The translations under genes and the position numbers were made by a program. A stretch of DNA of 64,000 nt from Alistipes shahii WAL 8301 (GTDB lineage Bacteria > Bacteroidota > Bacteroidia > Bacteroidales > Rikenellaceae): assembly GCF_025145845.1 (NCBI RefSeq), contig NZ_CP102253.1, positions 1 through 64,000 on the forward strand, in the 5' to 3' direction. Under the pieces are notes generated by a model. It had not been told where the DNA came from and did no database searches. It saw only the letters and a program-made list of their open reading frames with translations. This document shows, piece by piece, positions 1-7,163 of this stretch; position 1 is the stretch's first letter, and each line of letters starts with the position of its first letter.

Positions 1-1413
1 ATGTTAAACAACACACGGACATATAGCGATATATGGCAAAACTGCTTGGACCAGATCAAGGCCCGGACCTCCGCCGAGGAGTTCGAAAAGTGGTTTCAGC
101 CCATCGTCCCGCTCGAATTCGACGGCACGACGCTTCGCTTGAGGGTTCCCAACGAAAGCTACGTCCGCCAGATCGAGAAGAACTACATCCCGTTCCTCAA
201 ACCGATCATCTCGCAGCTCTACGGGCAGCAGACCCGCCTCCACTACGCCGTGCCCCGCACGACGGTCCAGGCGGTCCCCGTGGCCGCGGATTCCGACACG
301 ACGGCCATCTCGCGCTTCAACACGCAGACCAACACCGCAAATATAAAGAATCCGTTCGTAATTCCGGGCCTCAAGAAAATAATCATCGACCCGCAGCTGA
401 ATCCGAACCTTACGTTCGCGACCTTCATCGAGGGCGAGTGCAACCGGCTGGCCCGCTCGGCGGGCATGTCCGTGGCGGTGAACCCAGGAAACAACCCCTT
501 CAATCCTCTTTATATATATGGGGATTCGGGGCTGGGAAAGACCCACATCGTGCAGTCGATCGGCCACGAGGTGCGCCAGCGCCACCCGGAGTTGCAGGTG
601 CTGTACGTCTCGATGAACAAGTTCCAGGCGCAGTTCCAGACGGCCTACAAGAACGGCGAGATTCCCGACTTCATCCACTTCTACCAGATGATCGACGTGC
701 TGATCATTGACGACATCCAGGAGCTGACGGGAAAGACCGGTACGCAGAACGCGTTCTTCAACATCTTCAACCACCTGCAACTGGCGGGCAAGCAGCTGAT
801 CCTCACGTCGGACAAGCCGCCCGTCGAGTTGAAGGACATCGAGCAGCGACTGCTGACCCGTTTCAAATGGGGACTGTCGGCCCAGCTCAACACGCCGGAC
901 TACGACACGAAGCTCAAGATCATACGCGCCAAGGCGCAGAAACTCGGGGCGCAGATCACGGACGACGTGGTGGCGTACCTGGCGGACAACATCTCGGCCA
1001 ACGTGCGGGAAATCGAAGGCGCATTGTCGTCGCTGGTGGCCAACGCCTCGTTCCTCGGACGCAAGATCACCACGTCGCTGGCCAAGGAGATTCTGAAGGT
1101 CTACGTGAAGCTCTACCAGAAGGAAATCACCATCGACCACATCATCGAGGTCGTGTGCGAATACCTCAATCTGGACTTCGCACGCTTCAACTCCACGGAG
1201 CGCACGCGCGAAATCGCCCAGGCCCGGCAGATCGCCATGTATCTGGCCAAGCAGCACACCAAGGCGCCGCTGACGACGATCGGGTCGGCCATCGGAGGCC
1301 GCAACCACGCCACGGTGCTCCACTCGTGCAAGGCCGTGACGAATCTGATCGAGACCGACAAGGCGTTCCGCCGCCAGGTCGAGGAGATCGAAAAAAAGGT
1401 GCTCGCCCAATAA
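1..1413 (+). CDS. dnaA: Chromosomal replication initiator DnaA
   Basis: DnaA is the AAA+ ATPase that binds DnaA boxes at oriC, melts the origin and loads the replicative helicase. The 470-residue product is of normal length. It has an N-terminal helicase-interaction domain (about 1-90), a variable linker, an AAA+ domain with Walker A GDSGLGKTH near residue 175 and Walker B VLIIDDIQEL near 233, and a C-terminal DNA-binding helix-turn-helix with the signature GGRNHATVLHSC near 432. The ATG is base 1, so the sequence was evidently rotated to begin here and the promoter lies outside the window. The next gene starts after a palindrome and T-run at 1447-1474. Function is secure from family knowledge. 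Confidence 0.98.
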   Translation: MLNNTRTYSDIWQNCLDQIKARTSAEEFEKWFQPIVPLEFDGTTLRLRVPNESYVRQIEKNYIPFLKPIISQLYGQQTRLHYAVPRTTVQAVPVAADSDTTAISRFNTQTNTANIKNPFVIPGLKKIIIDPQLNPNLTFATFIEGECNRLARSAGMSVAVNPGNNPFNPLYIYGDSGLGKTHIVQSIGHEVRQRHPELQVLYVSMNKFQAQFQTAYKNGEIPDFIHFYQMIDVLIIDDIQELTGKTGTQNAFFNIFNHLQLAGKQLILTSDKPPVELKDIEQRLLTRFKWGLSAQLNTPDYDTKLKIIRAKAQKLGAQITDDVVAYLADNISANVREIEGALSSLVANASFLGRKITTSLAKEILKVYVKLYQKEITIDHIIEVVCEYLNLDFARFNSTERTREIAQARQIAMYLAKQHTKAPLTTIGSAIGGRNHATVLHSCKAVTNLIETDKAFRRQVEEIEKKVLAQ

Positions 1414-1444
1414 ATTGGGTACACATACCGTCGGTACAAACAGA

Positions 1445-1484
1445 GGGTCGTGACAGACAATGTCACGACTTTTTCGTATATTTG
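1445..1484 (+). repeat. 40-bp terminator/promoter cassette, copy 1
   Basis: This sequence is identical over 40 bp to 2592-2631. It contains a perfect 9-bp inverted repeat, GTCGTGACA (1447-1455) and TGTCACGAC (1461-1469), with a GACAA loop, then five T (1470-1474), then a Bacteroidota -7 box TATATTTG (1477-1484). It can act as a terminator for dnaA, as the promoter of the gene at 1506, or as an operator in the promoter spacer. The identity is seen directly; the roles are inference. Confidence 0.85.
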
Positions 1485-1505
1485 GAGTCACCAACCCTCA
1501 AACCC

Positions 1506-2567
1506 ATGAAAAAGCCCCTTTCGATCATCACCGCAACCGCGATTCTGGCGGGTTGCAGCCAATCGACAGCCGTAAAATTCACCCTTACGGGCCGCGACCC
1601 GGCGTTTACCGACGGAAAATACATGTACATCATCACCTATGCCGGAGGCCCGGAGACCATCATCGACTCGGCGCGAATCGACAACTCGTCCTTCGCAATG
1701 AAAGGAAGCTGGCCCTATCCGGTGAGCGCCTTCCTCTATATGGGACGAGGCGCCGACGGAGAACAAATCAGCGACTCGGATTTCATCCTCGAAACCGGCG
1801 AGATCCGTGTTGAAAAGCGCAATGAAGACGAATTCATCCTGACCGGAACGCCGCAGAACGAGTTCAGGAACGAACTGCCGCAAAAAGTCGCCGGGTTGAG
1901 GCAAAAAGGCCTTTCCCCGCTGCGTACGGCCGAAGCCTGCGACAGTTTATTCCGCGCGGTCGTTCTCGAGAACCGTAACGCCCTGGCGCTATCCCTGCTG
2001 GAGAACGAATTACTGACCAATCGTCCCGGACGCGAGCTTCTGCCATTATTGGATTCGTTCCCGGCTGCATTTCAAAAGCATCCCGCCCTGCTCGGACTGC
2101 GCAAGACGATCGCCGGGATGCGCGCCGATGTCGGAACATCTTATGCCGACATCACGGGACAGACGCCCGAAGGGGATACCGTTTCACTCGCCGCGACAGT
2201 CCGTAAACCGGGCAACCGTTACGTGCTGCTCGACTTCGGCGCCCTCTGGTGCGGGCCTTGCCGGGCGGAGTTCCCGAACCTCGCTGCGCTTTACGAGAAA
2301 TACCACAGCCGGGGATTCGACATCTTCGGCGTCTCCTACGACGCCAACCGCAAACGGTGGCTCGAATGCATCGAGACCTACGGCATGCGCTGGACGCAGA
2401 TTCATCAGGGATTCGGTCTGCACCCGCGCCAGACACAGGCGTGGAGCGACTATACGCTGGGCGGCATCCCTTCCTGCTTCCTGATCGACTGTGCGACGGA
2501 AAAGATCATAGCCAAACAACTGCGGGGCGAAGCCCTCGCGCAGAAACTCTCCGAACTGCTCGACTGA
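1506..2567 (+). CDS. TlpA/ResA-like thioredoxin-fold lipoprotein
   Basis: A 353-residue probable outer-membrane or periplasmic thiol-disulfide oxidoreductase. The start was set at ATG 1506 because it opens a lipoprotein signal (MKKPLSIITATAILAGCSQ) with lipid-acceptor Cys at residue 17. Residues 20-120 resemble the DUF4369 beta-domain that precedes thioredoxin folds in Bacteroidota. The C-terminal AhpC/TlpA domain (about 205-353) carries the redox motif WCGPC near residue 250, followed by the usual Pro-containing strand. Such proteins reduce periplasmic disulfides, often in cytochrome maturation or stress; the substrate cannot be told here. It is expressed from the TATATTTG box of the upstream 40-bp cassette, and a second copy of that cassette follows it. 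Confidence 0.85.
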   Translation: MKKPLSIITATAILAGCSQSTAVKFTLTGRDPAFTDGKYMYIITYAGGPETIIDSARIDNSSFAMKGSWPYPVSAFLYMGRGADGEQISDSDFILETGEIRVEKRNEDEFILTGTPQNEFRNELPQKVAGLRQKGLSPLRTAEACDSLFRAVVLENRNALALSLLENELLTNRPGRELLPLLDSFPAAFQKHPALLGLRKTIAGMRADVGTSYADITGQTPEGDTVSLAATVRKPGNRYVLLDFGALWCGPCRAEFPNLAALYEKYHSRGFDIFGVSYDANRKRWLECIETYGMRWTQIHQGFGLHPRQTQAWSDYTLGGIPSCFLIDCATEKIIAKQLRGEALAQKLSELLD

Positions 2568-2591
2568 CCGCCTATGAACCAACCTGAAAGC

Positions 2592-2631
2592 GGGTCGTGA
2601 CAGACAATGTCACGACTTTTTCGTATATTTG
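2592..2631 (+). repeat. 40-bp terminator/promoter cassette, copy 2
   Basis: Exact copy of 1445-1484, placed between the thioredoxin lipoprotein and the hydrolase at 2643. Inverted repeat arms lie at 2594-2602 and 2608-2616, T-run at 2617-2621, and -7 box TATATTTG at 2624-2631. The hydrolase ATG is only 12 bp beyond the -7 box, so its leader should be about 5 nt. Confidence 0.85.
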
Positions 2632-2642
2632 CCGAAAACAGC

Positions 2643-3593
2643 ATGAAAGCGTTCGTCACTCTTTTGATTGCGTCCTTTTCAGGAATCGCAAACTGCCATG
2701 CAATTATTCCGGATACCGTATATATCAGGAATCCGGAAAGCATGGGGCTGATATATAGAAATTTAGAAGTCATCACAAACGACGGCTATAAAATCGAAAC
2801 CTGGTTTTTCCCTGCACAAAACCCGCCGTCCGAGAGCGAGCTGCGGAATCCGAACGAAAACCGCCGAACCCACGAAGCGCCGGGTGAGGCAAAGCGCCCG
2901 ACCATCATCATATGCAATGGCGATGCAGGCAATATGTCCTACTTCCAACTTTATCTGGCGAAGAACTGGACCTCCCGGGGGTTCAATGTCGTCACTTTCG
3001 ACTGGCGCGGATTCGGCAAGAGCTCACCCTTTGCAATGGATCGCAACTACCTGTGTTATACGGAAATGCTGGAAGATTACCGGGCTGTCATACGGAAGAC
3101 CTCCGAACAGGAGGAAGTTCTGGACGGAGCGACGGCCATCGTCGGCTGGTCGACAGGCGCCTATCTCTCCATGATTACGGCACACACCGACAATCTGGTG
3201 AATGCTTTCATCGGCCGTTCCCTTCCGACGGATTTCGACGATTTCATCCCTTTGGTCATGCAGTACAAAAACAAGACCCGCAATGAATTGCTGGTTCCGG
3301 ATGATTTTCCGACCGAACTGATGCCCGTACATATCGCTCCGGAATTCGAAAAACCTCTGTTCCTGATCGTAGGCGAGAACGATTTCCGCACTCCCGTCTG
3401 GATGAGCAGGAAAATAATCGAATCGCTGCCCGAAACGACACCCAAAGAGTTGATGATTGTCGAAAATGCCGCTCACGGCGGAAAGGAAGACCCGATGCTG
3501 ATTGCATTCGATGACTTCATAAAAAGAACATCCGACTTTCTTATGGCTAATTTACGACCTCTGCACGGCGAACGGCCGTCTGCTGCCGAATAA
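2643..3593 (+). CDS. Exported alpha/beta hydrolase
   Basis: A 316-residue serine hydrolase of the alpha/beta fold with an N-terminal signal peptide (MKAFVTLLIASFSGIANCHA). The ATG at 2643 was chosen over an upstream in-frame codon at 2607 because it starts the signal peptide and lies just beyond the TATATTTG box. The nucleophile elbow is GWSTGAY near residue 170, the acid is probably the Asp of GENDFRTP near 257, and the His is in ENAAHGG near 283. The strand IIICNGDAGN near 92 would hold the oxyanion hole. Substrate is unknown; peptidase-like BAAT/S9-type or esterase roles are possible. It ends 2 bp before the WYL regulator, suggesting co-transcription. Confidence 0.8.
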   Translation: MKAFVTLLIASFSGIANCHAIIPDTVYIRNPESMGLIYRNLEVITNDGYKIETWFFPAQNPPSESELRNPNENRRTHEAPGEAKRPTIIICNGDAGNMSYFQLYLAKNWTSRGFNVVTFDWRGFGKSSPFAMDRNYLCYTEMLEDYRAVIRKTSEQEEVLDGATAIVGWSTGAYLSMITAHTDNLVNAFIGRSLPTDFDDFIPLVMQYKNKTRNELLVPDDFPTELMPVHIAPEFEKPLFLIVGENDFRTPVWMSRKIIESLPETTPKELMIVENAAHGGKEDPMLIAFDDFIKRTSDFLMANLRPLHGERPSAAE

Positions 3594-3595
3594 TT

Positions 3596-4498
3596 ATGGA
3601 CCAACCCAAACTCGAACGCCTGCTGCGGCTAATGAAGCTGCTGACGGCCAACACCACCTACAACGTCGACCAGCTGGCCGAACGGCTCCAGATGTCGCGC
3701 CGCACGGTCTACCGGTATATCGACACCTTTCGCGAGGCGGGGTTCGTGATCAAGAAATCGGGCGACTGCATCCGTCTCGACAAGGAGTCGCCGCACTTCC
3801 GCGACATCTCGCAGCTGGTGCACTTCACCGAGGAGGAGGCCGTGATCCTGAAAAACGCCATCGAGAACATCGACGACACCAATATGCTCAAGCAGAACCT
3901 CAAGCGCAAACTCTACTCCGTCTACGACAACAAGACGCTGGCCGACACCGTCGTGCGGGGCAAAAACGCCCCGAACATCCGGCGGCTGATCGAGGCCATC
4001 GAGCAGGAGCGGCAGGCCGTGCTGCACGGCTACCTGTCGGCCCACGGAGGCGGGGTCCGCGACCGCAGGGTAGAGCCTTTCGCCTTCACGACCAACTACG
4101 TGCAGGTGTGGTGCTACGACCTCGAAAGCCACACGAACAAACTCTTCAAAACCTCGCGTATCGGCTCCGTGGAGCTGTCCGAAGCGGTGTGGGAGCACCA
4201 AGAAGCCCACAGCGAGGGATTCATCGACGCCTTCCGCATGCACGGCGGGGCGCGCCGCCGCGTGCGGCTGGAACTGGGAACGCTGGCCTACAACCTGTTG
4301 TGCGAGGAGTATCCGCTGGCCGAATGCGATGTGAAACCGCTGGGGCGGGGACGCTGGTCGCTCGACACGGAGGTGGCCGGAATGGCCGGGGTGGGACGCT
4401 TCGTCGTGGGGCTGCTGGACGACATCCGCATCGTCGACTCCCCCGAGCTGACGGGCTATATCCGCGAATATATTGCGGCAAACACCCCGAAAATGTAA
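3596..4498 (+). CDS. HTH/WYL-domain transcriptional regulator
   Basis: A 300-residue regulator with the standard YafY/WYL order: an N-terminal HTH_11-type winged helix (about 5-60, LAERLQMSRRTVYRYIDTFR), a WYL ligand-sensing domain (about 140-225) and a C-terminal WCX extension (about 235-300). WYL domains bind nucleotides or other small effectors and control DNA damage, phage-defence and metabolic genes. It follows the hydrolase by 2 bp, so it is probably the distal gene of that unit. The cupin lipoprotein 40 bp downstream might be co-transcribed or regulated. Ligand and targets cannot be read from the sequence. Confidence 0.85.
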   Translation: MDQPKLERLLRLMKLLTANTTYNVDQLAERLQMSRRTVYRYIDTFREAGFVIKKSGDCIRLDKESPHFRDISQLVHFTEEEAVILKNAIENIDDTNMLKQNLKRKLYSVYDNKTLADTVVRGKNAPNIRRLIEAIEQERQAVLHGYLSAHGGGVRDRRVEPFAFTTNYVQVWCYDLESHTNKLFKTSRIGSVELSEAVWEHQEAHSEGFIDAFRMHGGARRRVRLELGTLAYNLLCEEYPLAECDVKPLGRGRWSLDTEVAGMAGVGRFVVGLLDDIRIVDSPELTGYIREYIAANTPKM

Positions 4499-4538
4499 AT
4501 TTTTCACTATATTTCCACAAACTTTGAAAGCAAACCGC

Positions 4539-5063
4539 ATGAAACGAAATCACCTCCTGACGACCGGCGCGCTGTGCCTCGCACTCGCCGCCGCATCGTG
4601 CTGCCGGCAAGCTCCGGCCCCGCAGGCAAAAGCCTCCGCCGAACCCGTCTCGCTGAAAGATCACGGAGCCGAACCGACGGTGCTGAACATCGAAAGCCAC
4701 ACGCTCGCGAACGAGAATTTCCGGACCGCATTGTGGACCGGCAGCAACTTGCAGGTGACGCTGATGGCGATTCCCGCCGGCGGCGACGTGGGGCTGGAAC
4801 AACACCACGACATCGACCAGTTCTTGCGCGTGGAGGAGGGCACGGCACGCGTGATGATGGGCGACAGCGAGGACAACCTCGACTTCGTGCGCGAGGTCTC
4901 GGACGACTATGCGATCCTGGTCCCGGCCGGAAAATGGCACAACATCGTCAACACAGGTGACAAACCGCTGAAAATCTACTCGATTTACGCCCCGGCGGAA
5001 CATCCCCACGGCACGGTCCACAAGACCCGGCAGGAGGCCATGGAGGCCGAACACCACCATTAG
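4539..5063 (+). CDS. Cupin-domain lipoprotein
   Basis: A 174-residue secreted small-beta-barrel protein. The ATG at 4539 starts a lipoprotein signal ending in AAASCC. The cupin fold shows motif 1 residues in LEQHHDIDQFLRVEEG near 86 and motif 2 in VPAGKWHNIVN near 127; the His/Glu set can hold a divalent metal. The C-terminus is His-rich (EAEHHH). Cupins of this sort are isomerases, dioxygenases or sugar-binding proteins, so the activity is open. A perfect 24-bp palindromic terminator follows at 5071. Confidence 0.75.
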   Translation: MKRNHLLTTGALCLALAAASCCRQAPAPQAKASAEPVSLKDHGAEPTVLNIESHTLANENFRTALWTGSNLQVTLMAIPAGGDVGLEQHHDIDQFLRVEEGTARVMMGDSEDNLDFVREVSDDYAILVPAGKWHNIVNTGDKPLKIYSIYAPAEHPHGTVHKTRQEAMEAEHHH

Positions 5064-5070
5064 CCGAACG

Positions 5071-5100
5071 ACCCGCCGACAGCTGTCGGCGGGTTTATTT
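5071..5100 (+). terminator. Rho-independent terminator after the cupin gene
   Basis: A perfect 24-bp palindrome (5071-5094; arms ACCCGCCGACAG and CTGTCGGCGGGT) is followed by a T-rich tail (TTTATTTT). It sits 8 bp after the cupin stop codon. Confidence 0.85.
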
Positions 5101-5177
5101 TACATTTTCCACCGATGTGTCACAACCTGTCACTCGCAGACCGTTCCTTTGCAGCGTGAACCAAAAACAAAACGACA

Positions 5178-5390
5178 ATGGGAACAGCTTACAGAATCAG
5201 GTGCAAGCACTGCGGAGCGCAGTTCGAGCACTCCATGCAGCCGGGCTACGGCCTGCTGCCGATGTGCGTCGGGTGCGGCGAATACGTCGAGACCGAAACG
5301 GCCATCCGGTGTCCTGCCTGCCTGCACCGGCTCAACACCACGCAGGAGGAGTTCAACGAGCAGATCGAAGTGACCTACCAATGGGATTAG
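5178..5390 (+). CDS. Small zinc-ribbon protein
   Basis: A 70-residue protein with three CxxC knuckles: CKHC near residue 9, CVGC near 31 and CPAC near 46. This supports one or two structural zinc sites of the rubredoxin or zinc-ribbon kind. There is no signal peptide, so it should be cytoplasmic. The tail is acidic (QEEFNEQIEVTYQWD). It stands alone between the cupin terminator and the peroxiredoxin promoter. Its partner is unknown; nucleic-acid or protein binding is plausible. Base composition matches its neighbours. Confidence 0.7.
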   Translation: MGTAYRIRCKHCGAQFEHSMQPGYGLLPMCVGCGEYVETETAIRCPACLHRLNTTQEEFNEQIEVTYQWD

Positions 5391-5437
5391 GCCGCAAAAA
5401 AGTCGCCCGGGAAGCATGAAAATCGCCGGAAAATTCA

Positions 5438-5445
5438 TACCTTTG
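5438..5445 (+). promoter_or_regulatory. -7 promoter box for the peroxiredoxin gene
   Basis: TACCTTTG fits the Bacteroidota -7 consensus TAnnTTTG and lies 29 bp before the ATG at 5475. No convincing -33 box was seen. Confidence 0.6.
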
Positions 5446-5474
5446 AGAAAATAATCTCTTTTTCGGAAAACGCT

Positions 5475-5936
5475 ATGACACAGTTGCAGGCGGGGGAGAT
5501 GGCCCCCGATTTCAAGTCCACGACCCAAGACGGTGAGCCTCTGACGCTTGCCGATCTGCGAGGACAGCGCACGATACTCTATTTCTACCCCAAGGACAAC
5601 ACCTCGGGCTGTACGCTCGAAGCCAAAAGCCTGCGCGACGGCAAGGCCGAACTGACACGGATGGGATTCCGGATCATCGGCGTAAGCCCCGACAGCGAGA
5701 AGTCGCACCGCAGTTTCTGCGACAAGCACGACCTGAATTTCACGCTGCTCTCCGACACCGACCACTCGGTGTGCGAAGCCTACGGCGTGTGGGCCGAGAA
5801 GTCGATGTACGGCCGCAAGTACATGGGTGTGCTGCGCACGACGTTCGTCATCGACGCCGAAGGCCGCATCGAGAAGATTTTCACCAAGGTGGACACCAAG
5901 AACCACTACCGGCAGATCATTGATTCCTACAAGTAA
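5475..5936 (+). CDS. bcp: Thioredoxin-dependent peroxiredoxin (PrxQ/Bcp)
   Basis: A 153-residue PrxQ-type peroxidase that reduces hydroperoxides with electrons from thioredoxin. The peroxidatic Cys is in the motif KDNTSGCTLEAKSLRDG near residue 45. The resolving Cys that many Bcp proteins carry five residues later is replaced (EAKS), so this is either a 1-Cys form or one using another Cys (for example Cys75 or Cys97 region: FCDKHD, VCEAYG). Length and the PKD...GCT signature are typical. It has its own promoter box at 5438 and is separated from recA by about 200 bp holding a dispersed repeat. Confidence 0.92.
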   Translation: MTQLQAGEMAPDFKSTTQDGEPLTLADLRGQRTILYFYPKDNTSGCTLEAKSLRDGKAELTRMGFRIIGVSPDSEKSHRSFCDKHDLNFTLLSDTDHSVCEAYGVWAEKSMYGRKYMGVLRTTFVIDAEGRIEKIFTKVDTKNHYRQIIDSYK

Positions 5937-5982
5937 GGACAGGATACAATTTGTCCCGCCGATGTGCGTCCGACCGCCGTAT

Positions 5983-6046
5983 TCGCCGCCTGAAGCGTCG
6001 TTTACGAATCCGACCCACCCCCTAAATCCCCGTCTCGGGCGGGGAC
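5983..6046. repeat. Dispersed intergenic repeat, copy A
   Basis: The segment from TCGCCGCCT to GGCGGGGAC is related to 26866-26905 and, more closely, to 63303-63342. In this copy GTTTACGAATCCGACCCACC starts at 6000. It fills the gap between the peroxiredoxin and recA and has no open reading frame worth calling. Confidence 0.55.
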
Positions 6047-6143
6047 CCGACGCCGCAAGGCGGCGAAACAACGGCTCCCGCCGCTCGGCGAAGTTCGACA
6101 GCAGCGGACCGAAACAAAGTTAATGATACAAAACAAAACCATA

Positions 6144-7160
6144 ATGGCAGAAAAAGTACAGATAAACGCGGACAAACTCAAAGTGCTGGACGCAGTGATG
6201 CAGAAAATAGAGAAGGACTTCGGCAAAGGCTCGATCATGCGCATGAACAGCACCGAAGTGAACGACATTCCGGTCATCCCGACGGGTTCGATCACGCTCG
6301 ACATGGCGCTCGGCGTAGGCGGCTATCCCAAGGGCCGCGTCGTGGAGATCTACGGTCCCGAGTCGTCGGGCAAGACCACGCTGGCGATTCACGCCATCGC
6401 CGAGGCGCAGAAGGCCGGCGGCATCGCGGCCTTCATTGACGCCGAGCACGCCTTCGACAGTTTCTACGCACAGAAACTGGGCGTGGACGTCGACAACCTG
6501 CTCATTTCGCAGCCCGACAACGGCGAGCAGGCGCTCGAAATCGCCGACTCGCTGATCCGTTCGAGCGCCATCGACATCATCGTCATCGACTCCGTGGCGG
6601 CGCTGACGCCCAAGGCCGAGATCGAGGGCGAAATGGGCGACTCGAAGATGGGTCTTCAGGCGCGCCTCATGTCGCAGGCGCTGCGCAAACTCACGTCGAG
6701 CATCTCGAAGACCAAGACCGTCTGCATCTTCATCAACCAGCTGCGCGACAAGATCGGCGTGGTCTACGGCAACCCCGAGACCACCACGGGAGGCAATGCG
6801 CTGAAATTCTACGCTTCGGTGCGTATCGACATCCGCCGCATGTCGGTCATCAAGGACGGCGAGGACCAGCTGGGAACCCGCACGAAGGTCAAGGTCGTGA
6901 AGAACAAGGTGGCCCCTCCGTTCAAACGCGCGGAGTTCGACATCATGTTCGGCGAGGGCATTTCGAAGATCGGCGAGATCGTCGACCTGGGCGTCGATTA
7001 CGGCGTGGTCAAGAAGGCCGGATCGTGGTTCTCCTACGGCGACCGCAAGATCGGACAGGGACGCGACGCCGTCAAGGAGCTGCTGAAAAACGACGAGGAG
7101 CTGCGCAACGAGATCGAGGCCAAGGTCCGCGAAGCCATGAAGACCACCAAAAAAGAGTAG
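6144..7160 (+). CDS. recA: Recombinase RecA
   Basis: RecA forms ATP-dependent filaments on single-stranded DNA, drives homologous recombination and triggers SOS cleavage. The 338-residue product is full length. It shows the N-terminal oligomerisation helix (VLDAVMQKIEKDFGKGSIMRM), Walker A GPESSGKTTLA near residue 66, the catalytic-Glu strand IIVIDSVAAL, loop L2 and a basic/acidic C-terminus. ATG 6144 (MAEKVQINADKL) was preferred; ATG 6123 in the same frame would add seven residues. It ends 3 bp before the Rel/Spo gene, so the two are probably co-transcribed. Confidence 0.97.
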   Translation: MAEKVQINADKLKVLDAVMQKIEKDFGKGSIMRMNSTEVNDIPVIPTGSITLDMALGVGGYPKGRVVEIYGPESSGKTTLAIHAIAEAQKAGGIAAFIDAEHAFDSFYAQKLGVDVDNLLISQPDNGEQALEIADSLIRSSAIDIIVIDSVAALTPKAEIEGEMGDSKMGLQARLMSQALRKLTSSISKTKTVCIFINQLRDKIGVVYGNPETTTGGNALKFYASVRIDIRRMSVIKDGEDQLGTRTKVKVVKNKVAPPFKRAEFDIMFGEGISKIGEIVDLGVDYGVVKKAGSWFSYGDRKIGQGRDAVKELLKNDEELRNEIEAKVREAMKTTKKE

Positions 7161-7163
7161 TCT

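Noticed and set aside
4..1494. Long minus-strand frame covering dnaA
   Set aside because: Composition artefact of GC-rich coding DNA; the plus-strand product is unmistakably DnaA.
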